The notes beneath the pieces were generated by a model that was given only the letters and a program-made list of their open reading frames with translations, ran no database searches and was not told the DNA's origin. Made by a program: the position numbers and the translations under genes. Source: Aphis gossypii (taxonomy: Eukaryota > Arthropoda > Insecta > Hemiptera > Aphididae). Taken from it: DNA of 64,000 nucleotides. Below, piece by piece: positions 13,922-26,680 of this stretch (the first letter of the stretch is position 1; every line of letters starts with the position of its first letter). The DNA lies in the NCBI RefSeq assembly GCF_020184175.1, contig NC_065532.1, positions 48,380,287 through 48,444,286 on the forward strand. The letters are read 5' to 3'.

Positions 13922-16900
13922 TTTTACAAGCCTAATTATGTACAGTCAACTATCGTTCCGCTCGAAGTTCAAGATGAAAAAAAATCGAGTTAGGTATTAA
14001 AAATTTTAAGGTGCAAAAAAAACAATCTACCTATATCTAGTCCATTAAGTATATCGCATTATAATGTTTGAAGGATAATTTTTAATATTCCAAATAACAT
14101 CGAAAGTCAACATGTGTTGTATTCCTAGTTATTATCAGAGCTTGAGATTTATTTTAAATATTGATCAAAATTTTCTCAAATACCTAAGTAGTATCAATAT
14201 TGCCATTTGTTTATATTTAATGCTATTTATAAAATTTGTATTGCAATAATTAAAACAATTAGATAAAATCAATAATAATCGATTTAAAATTTAAAATTTA
14301 ATAGATCACAACAATAACCAAAATTCAAGAAGTCAAATATTATTAATCAGCAGGTAATTAACTATAATAATATGAATGTTTGTTTTACAGTTATATACGT
14401 TACAACGCCGTGCAAACGACGATCCTACGCGTATGGCTTTGCTTGTGCGTAGAAAATAAAATAAAAATTGGAAAAAAATTTTTTTAAATCTACTAAGATA
14501 TTATAAAGCAATGAAATAGACTGTATATATAATATGTAAGGGTAAAAAAAAATCATAAAAACATAAAATCAATATAACATTATTTTTAATTTAAATCAGA
14601 AAAAACCTTATATCAATAAGCGGAATTGAAATTAATATCAAACACTTCAATTACGATTCCAATCCCTGATCATTATTTACTGGAAATTTTGAAAAACCCA
14701 TGAACGTCTTTCCATTCCATTTATTACTTTTACAAGACATAGGCACATAGTATATTGTACATAATATTATCATGAATTATAATAGGCTAGGTAAAATTAG
14801 TTTACACTACGAATCGTGATAACAATATTACAAGTCAATATTACCAGCTGTATCGTAGCGCGGGGCAGACTAATAATAATTACATGATAATATTTTAATC
14901 CATGACGGTCGTGCCTTGTCGCCAGATTGCATACACGAAACTTTAATACCTTTCTAGTTAATAATCGTAATCGATCGGTTTATTGTATTTTGCACCTATT
15001 ATAAAAGCATACATGTATCTAATGCCTATGTTTATATTACATTTTGGCCACGCGAGAAACGTTTAAAGACAAAAAAACAAACGAAACACAATTGTATTTT
15101 AAAATAATAATTACACAAAAACGAATTTAATACTTATAGGTAATAAATGCAAGTACCTTGAATATGTATATTAAGCAAATCTATTACGAGAGATATTTTT
15201 CATTTTCCTCGGAGTTTATATATTAAGTATGTAATACGCCAAGCTGTGGTATTGTCACAACGTTGAAAATGTTTTTTGACGATTCGAACGTCATGTTTGA
15301 CGCAACCGTAACACCTACCTAAACATTATATAAAATTAATAAAATTATGATACTTTTTTTTTGTTTATTATGAAGGTTTTTTTTAATATTTTTTTTTTTT
15401 ATCAATTTGTAAAAGGTAAAGAATAACTGAAAAATATATTTTAATAATCTTTCTAAAACATTCAATGTAAGTATATCAAGTCAATTGAAAACAACTAAAT
15501 GGTATTTGAAAAGAGCGTGTGAAATAAACACTATTAAAAGTCTATAAATACTTATCTACATTAGTTAATTGGATGATTGGAAAAAACAATTGAAGGATAG
15601 ACCATTAGCGGTATTATGATAAATCCAATGCGTGTTCGTTAACATAAAATATAAAATGTAAATTATAAATATACTAATATTATTATTAATTAGGTAGGCA
15701 TATATTTTTGTATTTATTTAAACATTATAATAAACACATTTGGTCGATGGATTTACTCTGACAAATAAGATGAGTTCACACATATTCACTTAATATATTT
15801 TAATCTCCTATCATTATGTTTTTTAAAAAACTACATACCTACCTATTGAAGTGTTTCTATTTAAAAGAGTAAATTAAAGATATTTTTATTGTGAACTATT
15901 ATAATTATTATAGGATGTACCTACCTAATTTATATAATAATATGTTGTTTCTTAACAAAATAAGTTTAAATATATAATTCGTCCATTTGTTATGTTCATT
16001 TTATTAATATAATGTTATTATTATGATGAATTATTGATGATAATAAAACTATATAATATATAATTTTATAAAAATTAATTGTAATATTCTTTATGTGTGA
16101 TTTATGTAGTAGGTTATGAAGGTTATGCACTTCTGCTGAATGAGTACCTACTGTAATATGGTTGTAATGAAGAAATATATTTTCATTCTTACAAATCACA
16201 AGTTATAACTGTATTATTATGCAGGTACGTTTTAAGGTGTTTTTCTGATCTTTTATTTGGGATTTCAAATGACTCGAAAAAATAAAATAATCTGTTTCAT
16301 GTTTTTTGATTGATATATTGTCGGAAGTATCATTACTATTATTAGCATTTTTTTATTACCTATAATATAATTTTGTAGCACTGTACGTAATTAATTGTTT
16401 GGCTTTTTCCTAAAGTACACTATTTTTGATGTTTAAGTCTCCCGTGAAAGCTAAATAATCATGATTTTGCAATGATCATGTGTTTTATGATCTTGTTAGC
16501 TATCAATTTAACGTTGTTAACTGTTGTTGGACGTTGATTGTTATAATTATACGAATATACCAAATAAACGCTCTAACAATAGAGTTCACACGCTTATTAA
16601 TAAAGACTCAAAATTAAGTTATCATTTTTAATCGTGTTCATTTCAGTTGCATTGTAATATCTACCTAATATTATATCTTTTGTAATATGTTGATGTTGAT
16701 TCGTCATACAAATGATGGTAAGTAAAACAACGCATAGTGTATTATAGGAAAACAATATTTTGTAACTCATATTTTTCAGATAAATCAGTAGAAAACCTAT
16801 ATAATGCGTGTGTCACTTACGGTTTATTTAGATATAGAAATTGAGATTATAACAATTGTAATACAAAAAAAAAAAAAAAATGCTTTTAATAATTTTTATC

Positions 16901-17480
16901 TATTCATAAATTTTATAATTAACTTATCTAAAGGGCAAGTTGTAGTTATATACATATTATATAGTATTTTAACAATAATATGAAATACACACGACGCGTT
17001 TAGCTTAACACTTATAAAAATAACAAAAAAGATAAGATTATAGTTCAAAGGTCAAACAACAATTTAGATTTATTTGATACCAATAAATTATATTATTATT
17101 ATTTATTACATAATATTGGTTCGTCAATACCTATATCGGCTTAGGCTATATCTGTAAAATAATATATTATAGGTATTAAATTTTCATCATAATATTTATT
17201 ATTATAACTCTAATCTTGTTCTTGTAAAATTTTCTGTCACTATATTATATTATAAATTATTGAAATATATATTTCCTCCAATAAAAATTATTATTTTTAT
17301 TATTAATTATTATATACTAAGTAGGTATAGAAAAACTTTGTTTTGTATTATGAATATTTATATTGACAATCAATTTAATATAGTTAGGTAATTAAAATGA
17401 TGAAACCGTTGAAACATATTTTAGATTCTATTTGAAGCCATGAATGGATAATAATGTATTTTGCAATGTTTTAAGCCAAA
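13922..17480. other. 3' flank of UGT gene 1 and AT-rich intergenic DNA
   Basis: AATAAA at 14455-14460, about 530 bases past the stop codon, is a possible polyadenylation signal for UGT gene 1. The remainder is AT-rich with only low-complexity chance frames, and no gene was recognised. Confidence 0.5.
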
Positions 17481-18975
17481 ATCGCTTATTATACCACGAT
17501 TATATTCCCATCATTTTACGGTAAATCGGGAAATTTAATTTAATACAATGTCCCTCATAACTTATTGCTGGAATTTGAAAATAATAATTGAGGGTAAAAT
17601 CACAAATATTCTTAATAAGTGTCTGAGGTTTCAATTTTGAACAGTCCAGAAATTTTCTTTACTTTTTTGAGCAACCTATTTATAAATATTTAAAATTTTC
17701 AATTTTTTTTTTCTGTAAATAGGTACCGGTAAATCATTTTTCAGGCAATAAAATTTTTGAAAATTTAATTTAAAATGCATAATTTGAAAATTTTGCCATA
17801 TTATAGATATTTAAAAACTGAAAAATACACGTAATTGATGCTTTGTTTTTTAAAAGAATTTTAGGTTAAAATGTTGATATAATTGCGAACATTTACAAAT
17901 AATTTTGTTACTAACAATTTATGAAAAGTTATTTTTTTAAAACTAAGAATAGAAAATGTAATAGGTACAAAGTTTTGCAATAAAAATTCGAATGTGTATA
18001 ACGTGTCATGTGTAGATCACAACGAACTGGTCACGAAAAGGAAATTTATGGATGTTATTTTTGTAAAAACAAATTACTTTTGTACCTACTAAACCGATTT
18101 TTTACATGGTTGTAACTCAAAAACTAACTAATCACTTTTAATACTTGAAATTTTCACAAAGATTAGTGTTATTTATATACAGTAACATTTTCGTAATATT
18201 TTGACTTTTTTTGAGTTTTTTTATAGACAACTGAAATTTTTGATTATTCTGAGAATTTTTTTTTGAAGTGTCGATAAAACAATTTTGGGTGTCCAAAAAA
18301 ACTTGAAAATTTAATTCAAGGTTCCTTATGAGTTCTTCTTATTGTAGTTAAAACAAATCAAAAATTATTAGTCATAATTTTTTTATAAGCGTTTATAGTT
18401 TTTACGAAATATGTTAAAATCGCGAAACTTTACAAGTAATGATTTGGTTGAAAAATCATAACATTTTTTGGCCGAGTAAAAAATGTAATACCAAAGTATT
18501 AAAAAGTACAGAGTACAAAGTTTCTCATAAGTTATTCTTATAATGATTCAAAATTATAAGAATACATAGGCACAGTTTTTTTTTATTAGCATTTGAAGTT
18601 AAAATATTGACAAAAATTCGTCAAAATCATGAATATTTGCAAATTATTAGGTATAATATAGGTATAATTTAAACATTTTTATAAAAGTAGCTAAGAGTTG
18701 AAAATTTAATACAAGATTTTCCATAAGTTTGACTTACAATAGTTATAAAAGAACTTAAAATTTTGGTTTATTCAGGCCATTAAAACATAAACTACCCTTG
18801 TCATCAACTTCTGGAAATTATATCCTAATCTGACAAATCATCTTCGTTCAGAATCATTTTTCGTATACAATGATACCTCTCATTTAATACATTAGTTTTA
18901 ATTTAATTTAATACATCAATTATAGTGTAGTGACCTTCTATACAGCAGAGCGGTATACCCACTTGACCGGCTTTT
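17481..18975 (+). repeat. Dispersed AT-rich repeat, copy A
   Basis: This region matches 43005-44470 over long stretches. Shared runs include GGTTCCTTATGAGTT, ATCATCTTCGTTCAGAAT and CGTATACAATGATACCT, and both copies end in a CAG...AGCGGTA motif before ACCCAC(T/C). It has no open frame. It is an interspersed repeat that I cannot assign to a transposon class. A partial further copy (CACTGTAAATACGTGAAA) follows at about 19020-19110. Confidence 0.65.
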
Positions 18976-19109
18976 TTTTGTTTCTTATAGCTTTTAAACA
19001 GTATTGTAATTCAAATCTCATCACTGTAAATACGTGAAATGTTCACCAAATGATTAAATTAGTATTATCTATATACTCAGTTAAATTTTCATAAATATTT
19101 TTTTTTATT

Positions 19110-20160
19110 GAATATAATCATCACGAACTAAATAAGACAAAAAGACAAATAGTACAATAATATACATAATTTACATGATTATCTATCTCTAAGCTTGTGC
19201 TGAGCTAGAGAGTAATACATTTTTTATTTAAATTTTAAAATACAAGACAATTCACAATCTATTAATATTTTTTACAATAAGTAAATTTGATACAAAAAAT
19301 AATTAAAATTACAGGAAAATATATATAAATATAGTGTAAAAACACATTTATTAAAAATAAAGTGTGATTGATAGAAAACGAATAAATTAGTGTAGACAAT
19401 TCTAAGTAAACGATTTTGAATTAAACAGTTAAAAAAAAAATGCAATAACAACAGGAAAAACCGGAGTATCCGAATTGGTTCCCTGGTCAAAGCATTTTCA
19501 ATATTCTTTCCCATTTTATACAGACTTAGAACTGTCTACATAATATTATTCAGGAATTGTTAAAAATTATGATTTTTTGCCACTTCTATAATTTTTTGTT
19601 ATGGTACATTAAAATAAGTAATAATAATAATATGTTTTAAAATTAAAAAGCTCAAAATAATTAACAAAAAATTGATCAAACCACATGACGTGTAATTCTT
19701 ACTGGGAAATATTTTCTGATAATACACTCTTATAGGTAGGTTAATTTAATTTAAAAAAATATTATTATTATTATTATTATAACTTATTATAATGTACCAT
19801 AGCAAATAACTCCATATAACTACATATATAACTACCATAACTCCGGACTTATCTTCTACAATAATCTAAAATTGTTTATTTTTCATGCCTAGATTTTAAG
19901 TAAAAACTTAAACAAGTAAACCATGAAATATAAATCACATATTCATAGTTTCATCTTTAACATATAAATATTGGAACTATAAAATATTAGGAAATATAAT
20001 GGAAAAATTTGACAAAATATATTAAAACTTTTAAAAGGTGAACATAATGAAGATACTTCCTCAGTTGACATTATTTTATACTTACAACAAATACAGAAAA
20101 TTGTATAAATCACATAATTATTCAATCGTCATAATATCGTTTTAAAGAGCTTGGTATTTA
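19110..20160. other. AT-rich non-coding stretch, possible LINE 3' UTR
   Basis: No gene was recognised. On the - strand it lies directly downstream of the reverse transcriptase remnant at 20168-21060, so part may be that element's 3' UTR. Short F/Y/L-rich open frames here look like chance frames. Confidence 0.4.
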
Positions 20161-20167
20161 TTAAAAT

Positions 20168-21060
20168 TTAAAAGGAGTATGAAAATTTAAACAGAATTTG
20201 AGATAAAAGTGCGCCTATAAAATTGTTGAGAAGTGTATGAATGAACTGAGAATTAATATAATTACGGCGTGAAGACAAAGATGGTATATTTAGATAACGA
20301 CTTATATCGGAATAGTCATGGTTTGGTGAAGGTAATTTAAGAATAAAAGCAGCGTAAGATAAAAATATATGCTGAACAAGGTTAAGACGTAATTGATCCT
20401 TAGCGAGGTAAAGGTTCCAAACTATAATCCCATACTCGAGAATAAATCGAGCAAGAGCAAAACACAACGACTGTAGACTACTATAATAACTAAGTGCTTT
20501 GTAATACGTTTAATAAAACCTAAAACTTTAAGAGCACGCTCTGTTACAATAAATGTGATAGCCAAAAGAGAGAGTGAATGAGTAATAAATATCCAGAACA
20601 CTAATTATGGATATTCATCGTTACTGATTAAGCACACAGAGGAAGAGTAAAGGGTTTCTGGATCTAGTGAAATAGATAAAACTACACTTACTAACGTTAA
20701 GAGAAAGACCTGAGTTGGAGACCTATACATTAAATTGCTTAATCATATTATAAAATGAGACAGTTAAAATGGGTATCAACTTTATAGAATATTTTTATGT
20801 TATCAGCATAGAGAAGGAAATGAACTTTTCGGAGGTAACTGGAGATACAGTAAACGTACAAGAAAAACAAAAGATGACTCAAATATTCCACCCTGGGGTA
20901 CTCCAGAAGTCAACCAAGTTGGAAAAAGCACTATTCAACTTAACAAATTCCTTATAATTATATAGGTATCGTATGAGAGCAACAAAGACAAAAGAGGGTC
21001 ACCAATACGATCAAGTAGTTAAATTATCCACTGAACATTTTTAAAACTAAGTGCATTTTA
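20168..21060 (-). mobile_element. Jockey/CR1-like LINE fragment, reverse transcriptase C-terminal half, decayed
   Basis: Read on the - strand, broken frames encode the C-terminal half of a non-LTR reverse transcriptase. TSGVPQGG (the conserved SGVPQG block) lies near 20910, SLDPETLYSSS near 20680, then a 99-codon frame at 20168-20467 with ALARFILEYGIIVWN. Several stops and frameshifts interrupt it, so it is inactive. The 5' half (endonuclease, fingers) is absent. Its 5' edge abuts the truncated PIAS-like gene at about 21060, which suggests 5'-truncated insertion into that gene. Confidence 0.75.
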
Positions 21061-21844
21061 AAAACATAAGGTGATTTTATATACGGAATCTGTATAATCA
21101 TGGTATTATTTATGTTTGGAGTAACATAGATATAGTCAGTACAATCAATATATGTATTTGATACACAATTAATATATTTTCCGGTACTAAAATGAATTAC
21201 CATTCCAGGAGGCGATTCATCTTGTACCTTATTTAACGATGCGTTTTCTATTTTACAAATTCTTATATGGAACTCGTAATTATTTTTATTATTCCTACTT
21301 GAACGATTAGCGGCAACTAGATTAACTTGTTCCGATGATAAAACAAATTTAATTGTCTCTACCTTTTTACCTGAAATAAAATAAATACTATAATTATAAT
21401 CTAACGATTAATGAATAATGATCATAAAATATATTTTGGTGAATTACATAGAACTGTAGGCTTGATAACTTCGCTAATATCGTCATAGAATGGTAACCTC
21501 TTGAAATTGATTTGATTTGGAAATTCAGTGAATAAATATTTGAAATCATTATTCAATGAAACATCATTAAACTCTATATAGTCTGTCACCTTACTAATTT
21601 CATTTGAACGCAATGATCTAAATGATTCTTCAGAATTAATTTTATGATATAAATGCCATATATCTGATTTAAAACCCTTTTTAGTTAAACATTGATTTGC
21701 ACATCTTCTTAATTCTTCTTTAGTTTTGTATTTGTGTTTGTATGACACTGTTGCAAAACCTTTTAAAAGAACTTTAAGTTCACGACAACGAAAAGTATCC
21801 AGCATTTTGATACAATCATCTTCAATTAAATCAGAGTCATCCAT
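21024..21844 (-). pseudogene. PIAS-like E3 SUMO ligase fragment (SAP and PINIT regions)
   Basis: Two - strand exons, 21844-21448 and 21370-21024, join across a 77-base GT/AG intron into 247 codons without a break. Residues 11-50 resemble a SAP motif (MLDTFRCRELKVLLKG) and residues 115-130 carry KRLPFYDDISEVIKPT, the opening of a PINIT domain. Exon 2 continues with FVLSSEQVNLV, a RICK...SPPG stretch and INNTMIIQIPYI, typical of later PINIT. PIAS proteins normally continue into an SP-RING that recruits Ubc9, and are much longer. Here the homology stops at about YVFKMH, where LINE sequence begins, and the SP-RING is missing. ATG at 21844 is preferred because a T-rich tract ending TTAG precedes it. 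It is a broken duplicate, unless alternative exons lie elsewhere. Confidence 0.65.
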
Positions 21845-21860
21845 AGTCACTAAAAAAAAA

Positions 21861-22914
21861 AATAATAATAAAAGCAATTATTAATTTAAAAATTGTATTT
21901 TTTATAAATTTACGGTTTTTATCGTAATCAATATAAATACATATTATTTATGATAATAATAATAATCTATGTACCTATTAAAAGAATCTACATTTTTTAT
22001 CTTTCATGCATTTCCATACTATTCATCTGATTTACATAAAACTTTGAAAAGTATAGTTAGTATCCTCTTTCGAAGGTTTCTGCCAGTGTAAGGTGCACTA
22101 TAGGAAATACATACATTTTATATTTTATAGTGCGACCAGCAAAACTATAAGCGTGATCGTCACGCACCTACTGACCGTTTTTGTGAAAACTGGGGGTTCT
22201 AAAAGTTTTACAACCTATTTTTATGAATGTACATTACATACATATTCTATCCCGGGAAGACAGTTTTAGAAGCCTTGTTGGAAATTTACCACCAGCAATA
22301 TATTATTACATAAAATATTAGAATTTTTCATTGTTAAATTAATACAATTATGAAAATACGCACTCATGTGAAAAGACTTAAAAATTTTAATTTAACAAAT
22401 GAATCATTAAGTATAAATATTTAAGAATGTCATGATTACATGTTTATAGTTATTTATTAGGATTTTCTATAATATATGTATTTGAGGAAAAGTCTAATAG
22501 GGCTGTATTTGTTTCGACATCTCAAAAAGAGCTCAAACATTAAATACTTCAAAAGAAGTAATATTTTGTACAGTAATAGTAATTGTGATACTTTGGAAAC
22601 TATTATCATTATTTTATAAACTGATCAGTAACTAAAGCTGGAACTGTATCAATAACATTATTATTACATTCATGATTGTCTGTTGAAAGTCAAATAACAG
22701 TTTTTGGCTTCTTAAAAACAATATATATACTCAAAACAATTTGTGAATATTGAAGTAAGTTTATTTTGTATTAATTTTAAACATATAGATTGTTAGGTAT
22801 TACTATACTGAATAACTAAGATTATAATCTTTGGAAACTCATGTTTTCATGAAAAACTCAGCTACTGAGAAACAAGTATTAAATGAAGTTTGGCATCATT
22901 CTGATATTTGAGGA
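21861..22914. other. Non-coding stretch between PIAS-like fragment and LINE
   Basis: AT-rich, with no gene recognised. The - strand side next to 21860 looks like an intron (poly-pyrimidine tract ending TTAG before GTGACTATGG), so upstream exons of the PIAS-like gene may once have lain here. Confidence 0.4.
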
Positions 22915-23865
22915 GGACAACTTAAGTGAACCCAACTTCAAGTGCGATGCTCCCGATATAATCGACGTGTTGAGTGGGGATAATGGATCGTCATAAGAAA
23001 TCTGCACTACTCGACCCTTATCTCGGACATATCTGATACTCTCGACTAACTAGGCACTCCGCTAGCCGTGTCGTAAACGTCACTAAAAACGGGCTCTTGC
23101 CTATTTTTTTGAAACTAAATTAAATAATTATTTTTTTTAATAAACCATAAAATTATCAATAAAATGACTTTAAATTCAGTTAAGTTCAGTTATCCGTGCC
23201 GTTAGTATGAGATAATGTCAATTAAGTACAGTTATATCCATTCTTATCTAATATGCCTTGTGTAGTGTGTAATAAAAACGTTTCGCCATCTAAAACAATT
23301 ACATGCTATGTGTGTTCATTAAGTTTTCACCCAACATGTACAAGTCTCGGTAGTATTTCAAATTATAATAAATTAAGCACTCAAAAAAACCAATGGAAGT
23401 TTGAAGCATGCGAACCTAATACGGTCGATTTGAATAATATTCAATCATCTATCCATTCGATTTTGAATAAGTTAAAAAAATTGGATTTATTAATCAAATC
23501 GTTTAATGAGGTTCAAGAATCTTTATCATTTTACTCAAACAAAATTGATGATTTTTCAATTAAATTGGATAACGTTATGTCTAAAGTTAATGATAACAGC
23601 AAACTAATCTCAGTCATTGATACTAAAATTTTCAAAATGCAAGAAGAAATTGATTTTTTAAAAATGAGCCACTATAGAAATGAGCAGATAAAGTTAAATT
23701 ATAATTTAGATATTAGTGGTGTTCCTGTAACTACTAATGAATCTTTAATTGATATTATATTATTTAAATTGGCTAACTTAGTCAAAATCAATTTAGTGAA
23801 GGTAGAACTGTAGAAGTAAATAATATTTATTGTATTAAAAGAGCCAACATTTCAAATAATAATAT
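22915..23865 (+). mobile_element. Jockey/CR1-like LINE, 5' UTR and PHD-finger ORF1 (left part)
   Basis: A relatively GC-rich leader (22915-23100) precedes an ATG at 23253 that opens a 186-codon ORF1. The N-terminus is a PHD-type zinc finger: CVVC at 3-6, then CYVC and HPTC, followed by WKFEAC, where the family usually has a Cys soon after the Trp. A predicted coiled coil spans about 60-140. ISGVPV at about 153 resembles the RRM-like part of LINE ORF1 proteins. The frame breaks at 23813, but coding-like sequence goes on in another frame (RTVEVNNIYCIKRANIS) up to the RTE-like insertion at 23866. ORF1 proteins of this type bind element RNA. Confidence 0.7.
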
Positions 23866-24144
23866 TCTTCTTCTTCCTCAGCTTAGCGGTCCATTCAGGA
23901 CCATCGCTGCCATCAAAATCTCTCTCCACCTCTCTCTCTGATATGCTGTTTCTAAAGTTGCGTTTTGGTCTATCATTTCTATATCTTTGGCAACTACGTC
24001 AATCCATCGGGCTTTGGGTCTTCCTAGGGGTCTCGTTTTATTTATTTTATTGATAAGTACATTTTCAACTAACTGTCCATCTGCCCTCCATGCATGTCCG
24101 AACCATTCTAGTCGTTTTTTCCTAATAAAATAGAGTATGTCTGG

Positions 24145-24540
24145 CTAATTATAAAGAGACTTTATATTTTCGTTGCTTCTTCTTTCGTATGTCTGTGTTT
24201 CTGGGTTGAAGATTGGTCCATAAATGGTTCGTAACACTTTCCTTTCGAACGTGATAAGTTTTCTGCTATCACCTTTAGTCAACGACCAGGTTTCACAGGC
24301 GTATGTTATCACAGGTCGAAGGTAGCTATGATATAGTAGTATCTTTGATCCTCTCGATAACAGCTTAGACTTCAGGAGTTTGATAATACTGAAATAACAT
24401 CTATTACCACTAGTGATCCGTTCATTTATTTCTGTATGCATATCATTTTTGTTGTTGATGTTTACTCCTAAATACTTAAAATTATCAACTTTTTCAAATT
24501 TATAATTATCCACTACTATGGAATTTATATTGGTCTTCAC
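24145..24540 (-). pseudogene. RTE-like LINE ORF, reverse transcriptase thumb/C-terminal part
   Basis: A 131-codon frame continuing the upstream reverse transcriptase after a frameshift. It carries FKYLGVNINN, ITSGNRCYFSIIKLLKS and RPVITYACETW, the standard end of LINE reverse transcriptases. The nominal first codon is GTG inside the frameshift overlap, so it is not an independent gene. Confidence 0.8.
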
Positions 24541-26027
24541 GATACGACCATGTTCTTAGTTTTCCAATCGTTTACATGCGATCCCATTCCTTTACTTGCA
24601 TTTATGAGTTTAGATGTTGAGTTAATGATTTCCTCTTTGGTTTCACCCATCAGCACAATGTCATCTGCATAAGCTAACATAACTTGTTCATTGCTTATCT
24701 CCAACCTTCTGTCATCGTTTGTGTCTCTAATTATTTTTTCGAGGGCTAAGTTGAATAGTGCAGGTGACAACGCGTCCCCTTGTTTAAGGCCAGATTTAAC
24801 TTCAAAAGGATCTGAGATGCCTTGTATATAACACACTCTGCATAGTGTTTTTTCGTAACATGCTTTTATTAGGTTCACATACTTTTTGGGTATTCCTAGA
24901 ATTACCAATGCCTTCCAAAGCTCTTCTCTGTCTACACTGTCATACGCCTGCTTGTAATCTACAAAGACTAGATGCAGGTCCTTTCCAAATTCGTAGTATT
25001 TTGACATTATCTGTCTTAGCGCGAAAACCTGGTCTGTTGTGGATTTTCCTCTCCTAAACCCGCATTGGTAATTTCCAACTATTTCTTCAACATACGGGTT
25101 TAACCTTTCTGATATCAGTGTTGTCAGAATTTTATAGCATGTGTCCAGTAGCGAAATTCCTCTATAGTTCTCAGTTCTAGTGGGGTTGCCTTTTTTAAAT
25201 ATTGGGCATATAATCGCAGTTTTCCATTTTTCTGGGTTTGTCTCGGTTTTCCATACTGTCTTAATAACTTCAGTAATTTTGCTCACCAACATTGTACCAC
25301 CTTTTTTAAGTAATTCCGCTACTATGCTGTTTTCTCCTGGGGCTTTGTTGTTTTTAAGCCTCTTAATCAGATTCTCGATTTCTTCGTATTTGGGGGCGTC
25401 TATATCTATTTCTGCTGTTAGGCAGTCCTCGCTTGGATTTGAATCAAGCCCTATTGAGGGTCGGTTCAGGAGGTCTTCAAAATGTTCCTTGAATTGGTTA
25501 ATAACTTGTCTTTCTTCTGTGATCATAGTTCCCGTACCGTCCACTAAGATCCTTGTTTTTGGTTTAAAGCCAACTTTTACTTCCTCGGTCATTTTGAAGA
25601 ACTTTTTTGTGTGGTATCTATTGATTTCTATTACTTCTATTTTCTTCTTTTCGTATAAACGTTTTTCTCTCCTTAACGCTTTATTTGTCAATTTTCTTTG
25701 TTCTTCATATTCTCTTTTGCACTCGTCTGATGTATTTTGTAGTGCTTTTTTCCTCAATTCGTTTCTTCTGATAATTGCATTCTTACATAAATCGTTGAAC
25801 CAATTTTTATGATTTTCCTTTGGTTTCATTCCTAAAATCTCCGTTGCACTATTAACAACCGCTTCCTTTGTTCTGTTCCAAATCGTGTCAATTTCTGTAC
25901 TATGGCTTATTTGATTTAGATTAGTATTTTGTAATTCATGTGTAATTCTTTCAATGTAATTATGATTTATTTCAATATCATTTAATTTTTGTATGTCGTA
26001 CTTTATTGTAGGTTTCCTTTTTTCCAA
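24537..26027 (-). pseudogene. RTE-like LINE ORF, linker and reverse transcriptase
   Basis: An open frame of 496 codons holding the linker and reverse transcriptase core, which copies element RNA into DNA at a nicked target. Reverse transcriptase blocks occur in the expected order: NPEKWKTAIICPIFKKG, GFRRGKSTTDQ, VFVDYKQAYDSVD (first catalytic Asp) and LAYADDIVLM (catalytic Asp pair). The first Met follows a single stop codon that separates it from the endonuclease frame, so the original protein was one longer polypeptide. Confidence 0.85.
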
Positions 26028-26030
26028 GTT

Positions 26031-26531
26031 TCATTTTGTTGCCAGTCTCAGGTTAAATTTCGCATACACTAGGTAGTGATCTGAGTCTGCATCAGCTCCT
26101 CTATACGTTCTCACATTCCTTACGCATCCCCTAAATCTTCTGTCGATAAGTACGTGGTCAATTTGATTAAATGTTCTTCCATCAGGGGATTTCCAAGTGA
26201 ATTTGTGTATATTTTTTCTGGGGAAATATGTACTGCTTATTATACAATTTTTTGAATGTGGAAAATTTATCAGTCTGATCCCATTTCCGTTACTAATTTC
26301 GTGTAAACTGTTATTAGGTCCTATGACCGGTCTATATATATGTTCCCTTCCAACCTTTGCGTTCATATCGCCTACTACTATCTTTATACAGTGCAACGGT
26401 AAAGTGTCATATAACCTTTCTAGTTCTTCATAGAATTTGTCCTTTATGTCCTCATCTTTTTCCTCTGTTGGGGCATAGCAGTTTATGATAATTAAGTCAA
26501 ATATCTTTCCCGCTATACGAATATAGCACAT
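26031..26531 (-). pseudogene. RTE-like LINE ORF, endonuclease domain
   Basis: A 166-codon frame (longer if read upstream without a Met: about 45 further in-frame codons including IFYSGTANGKHENGVG). Motifs include INCYAPTEEK, VVGDMNAKVG, FTWKSPDGR, NQIDHVLID and SDHYLV, matching an apurinic-like LINE endonuclease that nicks target DNA. The N-terminal Asn and Glu blocks of this fold are lost in the 5' truncation. Confidence 0.82.
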
Positions 26532-26680
26532 TCTATCATTAAAGGCTGAAAAGGTCTTAACATTTGGTAGTGTCTTGTCGTGTACTATAAAACCTACTCC
26601 ATTTTCATGCTTTCCATTAGCAGTGCCACTGTAGAATATTGTTATATTGTCTTTATATATTGTTGATATACTATTTATTT

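Larger units (their letters stand above)
23866..26680 (-). mobile_element. RTE-like LINE, 5'-truncated, nearly intact endonuclease/reverse transcriptase
   Basis: On the - strand the element runs from about 26680 to a GAAGAAGAA tail at 23866. Frames at 26531-26031, 26027-24537 and 24540-24145 cover an exonuclease/endonuclease/phosphatase-type endonuclease (IVVGDMNAKVG, SDHYLVYAKF), a linker, and a reverse transcriptase (NYRGISLLD, FRRGKSTTDQ, FVDYKQAYDSVD, GLKQGDALSPALFN, LAYADDIVLMG). The catalytic YADD is intact. Breaks are a stop at 26028-26030, a frameshift near 24540 and a stop at 24145. Beyond the last stop the C-terminus continues (RLEWFGHAWRADGQ, GRPKARW). The first part of the endonuclease is missing. 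It interrupts the + strand LINE around it. Confidence 0.85.

Noticed and set aside
13535..13935. Four overlapping frames on both strands around the last UGT exon
   Set aside because: Only the frame joined from exon 5 has the conserved DNPLPPLEKA segment and membrane helix; the others are shadows.
20769..20957. A 62-codon + strand frame near the LINE fragment
   Set aside because: Antisense of the - strand reverse transcriptase block containing TSGVPQGG.
25180..25812. A 210-codon + strand hydrophobic frame
   Set aside because: Antisense of the RTE-like reverse transcriptase/linker; hydrophobicity comes from complementing Lys/Asn/Glu-rich codons.
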